Part shown: positions 1 through 5,976 of the stretch, one piece after another
Numbering within the stretch: the stretch's first letter is position 1
Layout of the letters: each line of letters begins with the position of its first letter
NCBI GenBank assembly: GCA_020625635.1
Contig: JAHLBL010000054.1
Coordinates: forward strand, 1 to 9,306
From: a bacterium
Lineage (GTDB): Bacteria; Bacillota; Clostridia; Oscillospirales; Acutalibacteraceae
DNA: 9,306 nucleotides
Direction of reading: 5' to 3'
The notes under the pieces: generated by a model
Told to the model about the DNA's origin: nothing
Databases searched by the model: none
The model's input: only the letters and a program-made list of their open reading frames with translations
Program-made: the position numbers and the translations under genes

Positions 1-4
1 TAGC

Positions 5-116
5 AAGGCGTGCGCCGCGAATTGTGCGGTGTTGCCTTAAAGTGAAAAGTGATTAAATGAGGTTGTTGTGTCGATAAAACACATCATTTACTGCCGCTTA
101 TAACTTATCACTTTCA
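5..116. repeat. Two imperfect inverted repeats (structured element)
   Basis: No credible gene lies here. A first hairpin pairs AAGGC (5-9) with GCCTT (34-38), with an inner stem of 12-18 against 26-32 that includes CCGC/GCGG. A second, longer fold pairs AAAGTGAT (46-53) with ATCACTTT (107-114). It continues directly with TAAATGA (54-60) against TCATTTA (84-90), then TGTGT (67-71) against ACACA (79-83), closing a CGATAAA loop. A 6-nt bulge (61-66) and a 16-nt bulge (91-106) interrupt it. The G/T and A/T-rich make-up differs from the neighbouring coding DNA. It may be the 3' end of a structured transcript that finishes at the hairpin at 142-174, or a small palindromic (MITE-like) repeat cut by the window edge. 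The pairings are visible in the sequence; the identity is open. Confidence 0.4.
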
Positions 117-141
117 ACTATCAATACAGCGATTTGATTCA

Positions 142-180
142 GGGGTTGGCTCTATTCCTTTTTGAGCCAACCCCGTTTTG
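142..180 (+). terminator. Rho-independent terminator-like hairpin
   Basis: A perfect 11-bp stem, GGGGTTGGCTC (142-152) against GAGCCAACCCC (164-174), closes an 11-nt loop. On the + strand it is followed by GTTTTG and a further T-rich stretch, so it best fits termination of a transcript entering from the left. On the - strand it lies 17 nt beyond the stop of the amylase gene, but no U-run follows there (TGAATCAAATC), so it is a weaker terminator or a 3'-end stabilising hairpin for that gene. Confidence 0.6.
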
Positions 181-190
181 TCTGTCATTT

Positions 191-1804
191 TCAGTCGATC
201 CGTTCGAATCTTCTCATAACCTTGCCGTCACGCTCGATTACTTCCTCAAAGTTGCGTCTGCTTCTTACCCACAGACCGCCGTCGCCGTAGAGCGCGCGGT
301 ACACGACCATCTCCTCCAGCGTCTCGCTGTCCTTCGCGATACCGATCACCTCGTACTCATTTCCCTTGAAATGTCTGTATTTTCCTGCCTCGACAGGTAC
401 GGGGAGAATGATCTCCTGCGGCTTAATTTCTTCTACAGAATTATCCTCGTCAAAGTCGATCGAATAACTGCCGTCGCCGAGCACCATGATCCTCGAGCTG
501 AACGGCTCGAGCTCGACTCTCGCGTAGCCGTGAGCGTCAAAGCTGCTTCCGCTGAGAACGTCGGTGAGAATACCGTCGCCGTCAACATTGAAGTCGATCG
601 TATACGGATCTGAGCTGAGGTTAAGAGCGACGTATACTATTTGACCGTCGCACTTTCTGCTGTAGACGAGCTGCTCGTTGCGTATGTTAACGTTGCGGAA
701 GTCTCCGTACTTCAGCGCGGGGAGAGCCTTGCGCACCTTGCCGAGCTTGCACAGGTGGCGGTAGAGCGCCATATTCGGCTCGGGTATGTTATCGATATCG
801 AGACACGGGCGAAGCTCATAATCGCTCGTTCTCGTGCGCATTCCCTTGATGCCCCATTCGCTGCCGTAGTAGATCGACGGTACGCCGGGCATCGTATAGA
901 GAACGGTGTAAACATTGTTAAGGTGCTCTTTTTCACGGAGCATTGACGCGACGCGGTTGACGTCGTGATTGTCAACGAAGTTGAATGTATAGATATTGCG
1001 GTAAATACCGCCGTCGCCGAACTGTCTGTTCAGCGAATGCGCGATCTCAAAGTAGTTGTGGTCGTTGTGGCTGGAGTAGATACCCTTATAGCACTCGTAG
1101 TTTGTTACCGAGTGGAGAGCCTCGTTGTTAGCCCAGCGGTTGTAGTCGCCGCCGATTATTTCGCCGTAGAGCCAGAAATCGGGCTTGAGGCTGAGACAGG
1201 TGTTTCTGAGCTTCTTGAAGAACTCAAGGTTGACGCAGTCGGCGGCGTCGAGCCTCAGACCGTCGATGCCGAATTCCTCGATCCAGAACTTGACCGCGCC
1301 GATAAGGTGGTCTACGACCTGAGTGTTGTCGAGGTTGAGCTTTACGAGGTCGATGTGACCTGCCCAGCCTTCATAGCAGAAGCCGTCGTTGTAGTGGTTG
1401 TTGCCCCAGAAGTTGAGGTTCATAAACCACGAGCAGTACTGCGAGTTCTCGCGGTTCTGCTGGACGTCCTTGAACGCGAAGAAATCCCTGCCGACGTGAT
1501 TGAAAACGCCGTCAAGAATAACGCGGATACCGTTCTTGTGGAGCGTCTCGCATATTTCCTTAAAAGAATCATTATCTCCGAGCCGGCTGTCGATTTTGTA
1601 GTAGTCGATCGTGTCGTAGCCGTGGCGGGTGCTCTCGAAAACAGGGTTGAATACGATGGTGTTTACCGACAGCTTTTTAAAGTTGTCGATCCAGTCATAT
1701 ATTTTGTCGAGCCTGTACTCGAGCTTAAAGTCGTTTTCTCTGGGAGCTCCCGTGAACCCGAGCGGGTAGATGTTGTACATTACAGATTCTTTGAACCAAT
1801 CCAA
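191..1804 (-). CDS. GH13 alpha-amylase-family enzyme with C-terminal DUF1653 domain
   Basis: This 537-residue protein is a cytoplasmic alpha-glucan hydrolase, probably neopullulanase/cyclomaltodextrinase-like, with no signal peptide. The GH13 signature regions are complete: DGVFNH (98-103), GLRLDAAD with nucleophile D186, YGEI with acid/base E215, and FVDNHD with D281 as transition-state stabiliser. LVKLN (153-157) resembles the MPKLN motif of the neopullulanase subfamily, yet the N-terminal CBM34 of those enzymes is absent. PGVPSIYYGSEWG (306-318) is also typical of GH13. A beta-sandwich C-domain spans roughly 365-445. Residues about 473-537 (YRHFKGNEYEV, VVYRALYGDGGLWVR) match DUF1653, normally a small stand-alone protein. 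The start is TTG, chosen because GGAGG (1813-1817) sits 8 nt upstream and the barrel begins almost at once (YNIYPLGF). The gene is monocistronic as far as visible. Exact substrate and GH13 subfamily are inferred. Confidence 0.93.
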   Translation of the reverse strand: MDWFKESVMYNIYPLGFTGAPRENDFKLEYRLDKIYDWIDNFKKLSVNTIVFNPVFESTRHGYDTIDYYKIDSRLGDNDSFKEICETLHKNGIRVILDGVFNHVGRDFFAFKDVQQNRENSQYCSWFMNLNFWGNNHYNDGFCYEGWAGHIDLVKLNLDNTQVVDHLIGAVKFWIEEFGIDGLRLDAADCVNLEFFKKLRNTCLSLKPDFWLYGEIIGGDYNRWANNEALHSVTNYECYKGIYSSHNDHNYFEIAHSLNRQFGDGGIYRNIYTFNFVDNHDVNRVASMLREKEHLNNVYTVLYTMPGVPSIYYGSEWGIKGMRTRTSDYELRPCLDIDNIPEPNMALYRHLCKLGKVRKALPALKYGDFRNVNIRNEQLVYSRKCDGQIVYVALNLSSDPYTIDFNVDGDGILTDVLSGSSFDAHGYARVELEPFSSRIMVLGDGSYSIDFDEDNSVEEIKPQEIILPVPVEAGKYRHFKGNEYEVIGIAKDSETLEEMVVYRALYGDGGLWVRSRRNFEEVIERDGKVMRRFERID

Positions 1805-1812
1805 TTTTTATA

Positions 1813-1817
1813 CCTCC
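1813..1817 (-). promoter_or_regulatory. Shine-Dalgarno site fixing a TTG start
   Basis: GGAGG on the - strand lies 8 nt before the TTG at 1804-1802. The first in-frame ATG is codon 9, which would leave this site too far upstream and remove residues before the first barrel strand. Confidence 0.8.
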
Positions 1818-1836
1818 AAGTTTTGTGTAGGTTATT

Positions 1837-1865
1837 ATTATATCACTATAAAAAGTAATGTTCAA
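1837..1865 (-). promoter_or_regulatory. Sigma-A promoter for the GH13 gene
   Basis: On the - strand TTGAAC (1865-1860) and a perfect TATAAT (1842-1837) are separated by exactly 17 nt. Transcription would begin near 1830, giving a leader of about 26 nt that contains the Shine-Dalgarno site. It stands back to back with the promoter of the rightward gene. Confidence 0.8.
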
Positions 1866-1869
1866 GATA

Positions 1870-1898
1870 TTGTATTATTGTTAATTATGTGATATAAT
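1870..1898 (+). promoter_or_regulatory. Extended -10 promoter for the PPIase-domain membrane protein
   Basis: TGATATAAT (1890-1898) is a perfect -10 hexamer with the TGn extension. The -35 at 17-nt spacing (TTGTAT, 1870-1875) is weak, as is common for extended -10 promoters. The start would be near 1905, leaving a leader of about 35 nt. Confidence 0.65.
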
Positions 1899-1939
1899 CT
1901 TCGGTGTAAATGCAATTTTAATTCTGGTGGGGAAATATA

Positions 1940-2707
1940 ATGCTAAAAATTCAAAATCAGGCGACGAAACGTATAAGAGTCGTGCTTATAATAATGTTTA
2001 TTGTTCAGATTTTTCTGACGGCTCAGCCCTATGTATGGGACGAGACGGGAATGATGCAGAGCGCGTCCGGCGAGAATGTTACCGCCGAGCTTGGCGACAC
2101 GATCGAGATAAACTCCTACGCTACCGTTGACGGCAAGCCGTTCAAGGACAGTAAGATCGATGGCAAGGGCTTTGTGCTTGAGGCGGACAGCTATTTCAGC
2201 GGCTTCGGCGAAAAGCTCGCGGGACACACGAGGGGGGAGACGTTCACCTTTAAGGCTAAGCTCCCCGACAACTTCAGCGACGAGAGCGTCGCGGGCAAGA
2301 CCGCCGAGTTCAAAGTCACTATCACGAACATTAACAAAAAGCTGATTTTCACCGCGCTCGACTACGTTCAGCTTATCGGAAGCGAGAGCGACCAGAGCGA
2401 CAGGCTCAACACCATCGGCTTCTGCTATCTTTCGTTCCTTGTGATTCCCGTTGTAGCGCTCGGCTTCCAGCTTTTTGATTTCTACTACAACCTGAAGAAC
2501 ATCGTCGGCTTTATCGCCTCGCTGCTCGGAGTGCTCGCGATCATCAACTTTGTCGGCGCGCAGTACATCTGTATCGGCTCGGTAATAGCGCTGATCCTGT
2601 ACCTGTTCTCGGCGTTCTTCTCGGTTATGGGAATTCTCGCTCGCTATCAGCACCGCGAGGAGTCGATCGTCAAGAAAAAAGAATACAAACCCGACGATAT
2701 CGTTTAA
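1940..2707 (+). CDS. Membrane protein with FKBP/trigger-factor-like PPIase domain
   Basis: The 255-residue product has a hydrophobic helix at about 12-29, a soluble domain at about 50-131, and three further helices at about 159-179, 187-205 and 209-232. The soluble domain reads like the PPIase domain of trigger factor: GDTIEINSYATVDGKPF (52-68), then YFSGFGEKLAGHTRGE (85-100), a proline-containing strand ending LPDNF (108-112), and AGKTAEFKVTITNI (118-131). The trigger-factor ribosome-binding and C-terminal chaperone domains are absent. Positive charges before helix 1 (K10, R11, R13) and the KKK-rich C-terminus both suggest cytoplasmic ends, which puts the PPIase-like domain outside the membrane. 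This would suit a folding helper for exported proteins, but catalytic activity is untested. The ATG follows GGTGGGG at 7 nt. The gene is transcribed alone, between its own promoter and a terminator. I do not recognise a named family for the whole architecture. Confidence 0.85.
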   Translation: MLKIQNQATKRIRVVLIIMFIVQIFLTAQPYVWDETGMMQSASGENVTAELGDTIEINSYATVDGKPFKDSKIDGKGFVLEADSYFSGFGEKLAGHTRGETFTFKAKLPDNFSDESVAGKTAEFKVTITNINKKLIFTALDYVQLIGSESDQSDRLNTIGFCYLSFLVIPVVALGFQLFDFYYNLKNIVGFIASLLGVLAIINFVGAQYICIGSVIALILYLFSAFFSVMGILARYQHREESIVKKKEYKPDDIV

Positions 2708-2724
2708 AAGGTCGCGTTTTTTCG

Positions 2725-2749
2725 GAGAGAGCTTCGGCTCTCTCTTTTT
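2725..2749 (+). terminator. Rho-independent terminator with UUCG loop
   Basis: GAGAGAGC (2725-2732) pairs perfectly with GCTCTCTC (2737-2744) across a TTCG tetraloop, one of the most stable RNA loops (C-UUCG-G). Five T follow directly. It lies 18 nt after the stop of the PPIase-domain gene. Confidence 0.92.
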
Positions 2750-2921
2750 GCTTTAATAATTAAATTTCTGTAACTTAAAAATTACATTTTTTAATACTCG
2801 CGGTTTTAAAATTTTTCACGCAAAATGTTGAAAAACGGGGTTTAATTCTTATTGAAAAAATTGGATTTTTAATTTCCTCGTTTTGCACAAAAATCTCGTT
2901 GGGTTTTTGGCAGTTTTACTA
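2750..2921. other. AT-rich spacer upstream of nrdD, no gene seen
   Basis: This part of the 326-nt gap between 2707 and 3034 is rich in A and T runs and has no open reading frame with a ribosome-binding site. Only short imperfect repeats are visible, such as TGTAA/TTACA around 2770-2786. I see no riboswitch or tRNA. The remainder of the gap holds the nrdD promoter, the NrdR box and the leader. Confidence 0.6.
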
Positions 2922-2950
2922 TTGACGAAAATGTGCAAATCCGCTATAAT
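2922..2950 (+). promoter_or_regulatory. Sigma-A promoter of nrdDG
   Basis: TTGACG (2922-2927) and TATAAT (2945-2950) are separated by exactly 17 nt, a near-consensus vegetative promoter. Transcription would start near 2957, giving a leader of about 77 nt that contains the full NrdR box. So strong a core promoter fits a gene controlled mainly by repression. Confidence 0.88.
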
Positions 2951-2956
2951 GTGCAG
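2941..2956 (+). promoter_or_regulatory. Degenerate second NrdR box overlapping the -10
   Basis: Starting exactly 31 bp before the clear NrdR box, CCGCTATA matches the left half of the consensus (C at positions 2 and 4, then TATA). The right half fits poorly. Paired boxes about three helical turns apart are the usual NrdR arrangement, so the spacing gives this weak site some weight. The TATA match is partly forced by the -10 hexamer, so it may be coincidence. Confidence 0.35.
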
Positions 2957-2971
2957 GCAAACTGTACGGAC

Positions 2972-2987
2972 ACACAATATATAGTGT
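2972..2987 (+). promoter_or_regulatory. NrdR box
   Basis: ACACAATATATAGTGT fits the 16-bp NrdR operator consensus (acaCwAtATaTwGtgt) at every position. NrdR is the zinc-ribbon/ATP-cone repressor of ribonucleotide reductase genes and binds when dATP is abundant. Here the box lies about 15-30 nt downstream of the predicted start of transcription, just before nrdD. The nrdR gene itself is not in the window. Confidence 0.93.
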
Positions 2988-3033
2988 TTCAAAAGAAATA
3001 ACGTTTACAAAAATGTAATTTGGGAGGTAAAAG

Positions 3034-5397
3034 ATGATTACGAAAATCAAGAAAAGAGACGGCAGAACCGCCGACTTTGACATCGAAAAAATCACGCAAG
3101 CGATCTACAAAGCCGCTCAGGCTATAGGCGGCACAGACTATACAATTGCCCAGAAGCTTGCCGAGCAGGTGCTCGCGTCCCTCGAGGCTGAGGGCGATAA
3201 AACACCCTCCGTTGAGCATGTCCAGGATATCGTAGAGAAAGAGCTTATCGAGTCGGGACACGCCAGAACCGCCAAGGAGTACATCCTCTACCGCGCAGAC
3301 CGCACGAGAGTCCGCGATATGAACACGAAGCTGATGAAGATTTACGAGGACCTCACCTTCAAGGCTGCCAAGGACAACGACGTCAAGCGTGAGAACGCCA
3401 ACATCGACGGCGACACCGCTATGGGAACAATGCTCAAATACGGTTCCGAGGGCGCTAAGCAGTTCTATCATATGTACATCCTCAATCCCAAGCACAGCAA
3501 GGCTCACCTCGACGGTGATATCCATATTCACGACCTCGACTTCCTCACGCTTACCACGACCTGCTGCCAGATCGACCTGCTCAAGCTCTTTGACGGCGGA
3601 TTCTCCACAGGTCACGGTTATCTCCGCGAGCCCAACGATATCCAGTCGTACTCGGCACTCGCGTGTATCGCTATCCAGTCCAACCAGAACGACCAGCACG
3701 GCGGACAGAGCGTGCCGAACTTCGACTACTCGATGGCTCCCGGTGTAGCCAAGACATACAGAAAGCGTTACCGCCAGAACCTCGAGAGAGCCGTTGAGCT
3801 TCTCACGGACGCCGAGAACCCCGAGGCGCTCTCAAAGGAAATCTGCGACAAGGCTGAGGAGATCTCGGGCAAAAAGCCGAGACTTACAGCCTGCGACGAC
3901 AAGGAGTACAAGGACGCTGAGGCTCAGCTCCTCACCGAAAACTTCGGCGAGAAAATCGCGGGCAAGATCCAGCGCTTCGCGTTCAAGCACGCCGAGAGCG
4001 AGACCGACAGAGCTACCTTCCAGGCTATGGAGGCGCTTATCCACAACCTCAACACCATGCACAGCCGCGCGGGCGCCCAGATTCCGTTCTCGTCGCTCAA
4101 CTACGGCACAGACACCTCTCCCGAGGGACGTATGGTAATGAAGAACATCCTCAAGGCTACCGACAACGGTCTCGGAAACGGCGAGACTCCGATTTTCCCG
4201 ATTCAGATCTTCAAGGTAAAAGAGGGTGTAAACTACAACCCCGGTGATCCTAACTACGATATTTACAAGGAGACTATGAAGGTTTCGGCGAAGCGTCTCT
4301 TCCCGAACTATTCCTTCCTCGACGCTCCCTACAACATTCAGTACTATAAGGAAGGCCATCCCGAAACGGAAGTTGCGTACATGGGCTGCCGTACAAGAGT
4401 TATCGGCAACGTCTATGATCCCGACCGTGAGATCACATACGGCAGAGGAAACCTCAGCTTCACCTCGATCAACCTTCCCAGACTCGCGATCCTCTCGAAC
4501 AAGAACGTCGACTTCTTCTTTGAGCAGCTCGACAGAATGTGCGAGCTCTGCATCGAACAACTCCTCGAGCGCTTCGAGATCCAGTGCTCCAAGCTCGTCA
4601 GAAACTACCCGTTCCTTATGGGACAGGGCGTATGGATCGACTCCGAGAAGCTCGGTCCGAACGATTCCGTCCGCGACGTCCTCAAGCACGGCTCGCTCAC
4701 AGTCGGCTTTATCGGTCTTGCCGAGTGCCTTAAGGCTCTCACGGGCAAGCACCACGGCGAGAGCGAGAGCTCACAGCGTCTCGGTCTCGAGATCATCGGC
4801 TATATGCGCAAGAAGATGAACGAGGCTACAAAGAAGTATCAGCTCAACTTCGCGCTTATCGGCACGCCCGCCGAGGGACTTTCGGGACGTTTCGTGCGTA
4901 TCGACCGCGAGCGCTTCGGCAAAATCCCCGGAGTTACCGACAGAGAGTATTACACAAACTCGTTCCACGTACCCGTTTACTACAACATTTCCGCCTTTGA
5001 TAAAATCAAGATTGAGGCTCCTTATCACAACCTCACCAACGGCGGACATATCTCATATATCGAGCTCGACGGCGATCCGACACAGAACCTCGACGCGTTC
5101 GAGGCTGTTATCCGTCAGATGAAGGAGAGCGGCGTCGGTTACGGCTCGATCAACCACCCTGTTGACCGCGATCCCGTATGCGGACACACGGGAATCATCG
5201 GCGATTACTGTCCCGTATGCGGACGTAAGGAAGGCTCGGGCGGAAAGGGCTTCGAGCGTATCCGCAGAATCACGGGCTACCTCGTAGGCACGCTCGACCG
5301 CTTCAACGACGCTAAACGCAGTGAGGTCGAGGACAGAGTTAAGCACAGCATCGGCGAGACGCTCGATATGAGCGAGCTTGACGCGGAAACAGCGTAA
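3034..5397 (+). CDS. nrdD: Anaerobic (class III) ribonucleoside-triphosphate reductase
   Basis: This oxygen-sensitive glycyl-radical enzyme reduces ribonucleoside triphosphates to deoxyribonucleoside triphosphates for DNA synthesis in anaerobes. The 787-residue protein starts with an ATP-cone (about 1-90), the allosteric overall-activity site. The catalytic barrel follows, with conserved cysteines at C177/C178 (TTTCCQID) and C452 (YMGCRTR, the thiyl-radical loop). A C-terminal zinc-ribbon-like segment (713-729) precedes the glycyl-radical motif RRITGYL with G748. That segment has three cysteines (C716, C726, C729); the fourth canonical position is D713 (DPVC), probably a variant of this lineage and not a defect. 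The ATG has GGGAGG (3022-3027) 6 nt upstream. The stop overlaps the nrdG start by one base (TAATG), so the genes are translationally coupled. A near-consensus promoter and an NrdR box drive the operon. Length and motifs are those of an intact enzyme. Confidence 0.98.
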   Translation: MITKIKKRDGRTADFDIEKITQAIYKAAQAIGGTDYTIAQKLAEQVLASLEAEGDKTPSVEHVQDIVEKELIESGHARTAKEYILYRADRTRVRDMNTKLMKIYEDLTFKAAKDNDVKRENANIDGDTAMGTMLKYGSEGAKQFYHMYILNPKHSKAHLDGDIHIHDLDFLTLTTTCCQIDLLKLFDGGFSTGHGYLREPNDIQSYSALACIAIQSNQNDQHGGQSVPNFDYSMAPGVAKTYRKRYRQNLERAVELLTDAENPEALSKEICDKAEEISGKKPRLTACDDKEYKDAEAQLLTENFGEKIAGKIQRFAFKHAESETDRATFQAMEALIHNLNTMHSRAGAQIPFSSLNYGTDTSPEGRMVMKNILKATDNGLGNGETPIFPIQIFKVKEGVNYNPGDPNYDIYKETMKVSAKRLFPNYSFLDAPYNIQYYKEGHPETEVAYMGCRTRVIGNVYDPDREITYGRGNLSFTSINLPRLAILSNKNVDFFFEQLDRMCELCIEQLLERFEIQCSKLVRNYPFLMGQGVWIDSEKLGPNDSVRDVLKHGSLTVGFIGLAECLKALTGKHHGESESSQRLGLEIIGYMRKKMNEATKKYQLNFALIGTPAEGLSGRFVRIDRERFGKIPGVTDREYYTNSFHVPVYYNISAFDKIKIEAPYHNLTNGGHISYIELDGDPTQNLDAFEAVIRQMKESGVGYGSINHPVDRDPVCGHTGIIGDYCPVCGRKEGSGGKGFERIRRITGYLVGTLDRFNDAKRSEVEDRVKHSIGETLDMSELDAETA

Positions 5398-5939
5398 TGG
5401 GAACTAAATTAAACTTATCGGGGGTCGTCAGCGAGAGTATCGTTGACGGCCCCGGTATCAGGATGACTATTTTTACTCAGGGCTGTCCTCACCACTGCAA
5501 GGGCTGTCACAATCCCGAGACATGGGCGTTCGAGCCGCGTCACCCCGGGGACGTCGACAAAATCCTCGCCATAGCGGTGAAGAACCCGATCCTTCAGGGG
5601 CTTACGTTCTCGGGCGGAGAGCCGTTCTGTCAGGCTGAGGCGCTGGCGGAGCTCGCCGAAAAGTGTCACGAAAACGGGCTCAATGTTATGAGCTACACGG
5701 GCTACACCTTTGAACAGCTCGTTGAAGGCTTCGATGAGCACCCCGAGTGGAAGCGTCTGCTCGAGAGCTGCGACTACCTTGTGGACGGAAGATTCGAGCT
5801 TGAACAGCGCAGCCTTATGCTGCTGTTCCGCGGCAGCAGGAATCAGCGCTTCCTCGATGTTCCCGAGAGCCTGAGACAGGGCAAAGCCGTTTCGGTAAAC
5901 GAGGAAACTCTGTACGACGGCACAAGAACAAGAAACTGA
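5397..5939 (+). CDS. nrdG: Anaerobic RNR-activating radical-SAM protein
   Basis: NrdG uses a [4Fe-4S] cluster and S-adenosylmethionine to form the glycyl radical on NrdD (G748 in the partner here). The 180-residue protein has the radical-SAM cluster motif CPHHCKGC, giving C30, C34 and C37 in CxxxCxxC spacing, and the SAM-binding SGGEP at 72-76. The opening SGVVSESIVDGPGIRM is typical of the family, as is DYLVDGRFE before a C-terminal FRGSRNQRF. The ATG shares its A with the nrdD stop and only a weak Shine-Dalgarno precedes it, so translation should depend on ribosomes finishing nrdD. A strong terminator 4 nt after the stop ends the operon. Confidence 0.97.
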   Translation: MGTKLNLSGVVSESIVDGPGIRMTIFTQGCPHHCKGCHNPETWAFEPRHPGDVDKILAIAVKNPILQGLTFSGGEPFCQAEALAELAEKCHENGLNVMSYTGYTFEQLVEGFDEHPEWKRLLESCDYLVDGRFELEQRSLMLLFRGSRNQRFLDVPESLRQGKAVSVNEETLYDGTRTRN

Positions 5940-5943
5940 TATA

Positions 5944-5975
5944 AAAAAACACGGTCTTTCGCGACCGTGTTTTTT
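5944..5975. terminator. Bidirectional terminator shared by nrdDG and the DUF2804 gene
   Basis: AAAAAACACGGTC (5944-5956) pairs perfectly with GACCGTGTTTTTT (5963-5975) over a 6-nt loop. The flanking A6 and T6 runs give a U-tract on either strand. It sits 4 nt after the nrdG stop and 1 nt beyond the stop of the convergent gene, so it insulates both. Confidence 0.95.
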
Positions 5976-5976
5976 A

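Noticed and set aside
134..613. Open frame on the + strand (159 codons) starting in the terminator region
   Set aside because: It begins within the hairpin region, lacks a ribosome-binding site and lies mostly antisense to the end of the GH13 gene.
965..1858. Long open frame on the + strand (297 codons), antisense to the GH13 gene
   Set aside because: It runs opposite a gene with full catalytic motifs. The translation is a low-complexity V/A/E-rich string with no domain, and no Shine-Dalgarno precedes it. It is a product of codon bias on the other strand.
1943..2653. Open frame on the - strand (236 codons) opposite the PPIase-domain gene
   Set aside because: The + strand frame has a promoter, Shine-Dalgarno, domain structure and terminator. 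The antisense frame has none of these and a charged, low-complexity translation.
2750..2921. Possible riboswitch or RNA upstream of nrdD
   Set aside because: The stretch is AT-rich with only weak short pairings and lies upstream of the nrdD promoter, so it would not be in the nrdD transcript.
3004..3018. Short inverted repeat TTACA-AAAA-TGTAA in the nrdD leader
   Set aside because: Five AT-rich base pairs are expected by chance in such DNA, and the NrdR box already explains regulation here.
3832..4755. Long open frame on the - strand (307 codons) inside nrdD
   Set aside because: It is the antisense shadow of a certain gene, with a V/L/E-rich composition and no recognisable domain or ribosome-binding site.
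5397..5399. Possible frameshift or assembly error where nrdD and nrdG overlap
   Set aside because: Both frames are complete with all motifs. A one-base TAATG overlap is a normal coupling arrangement.
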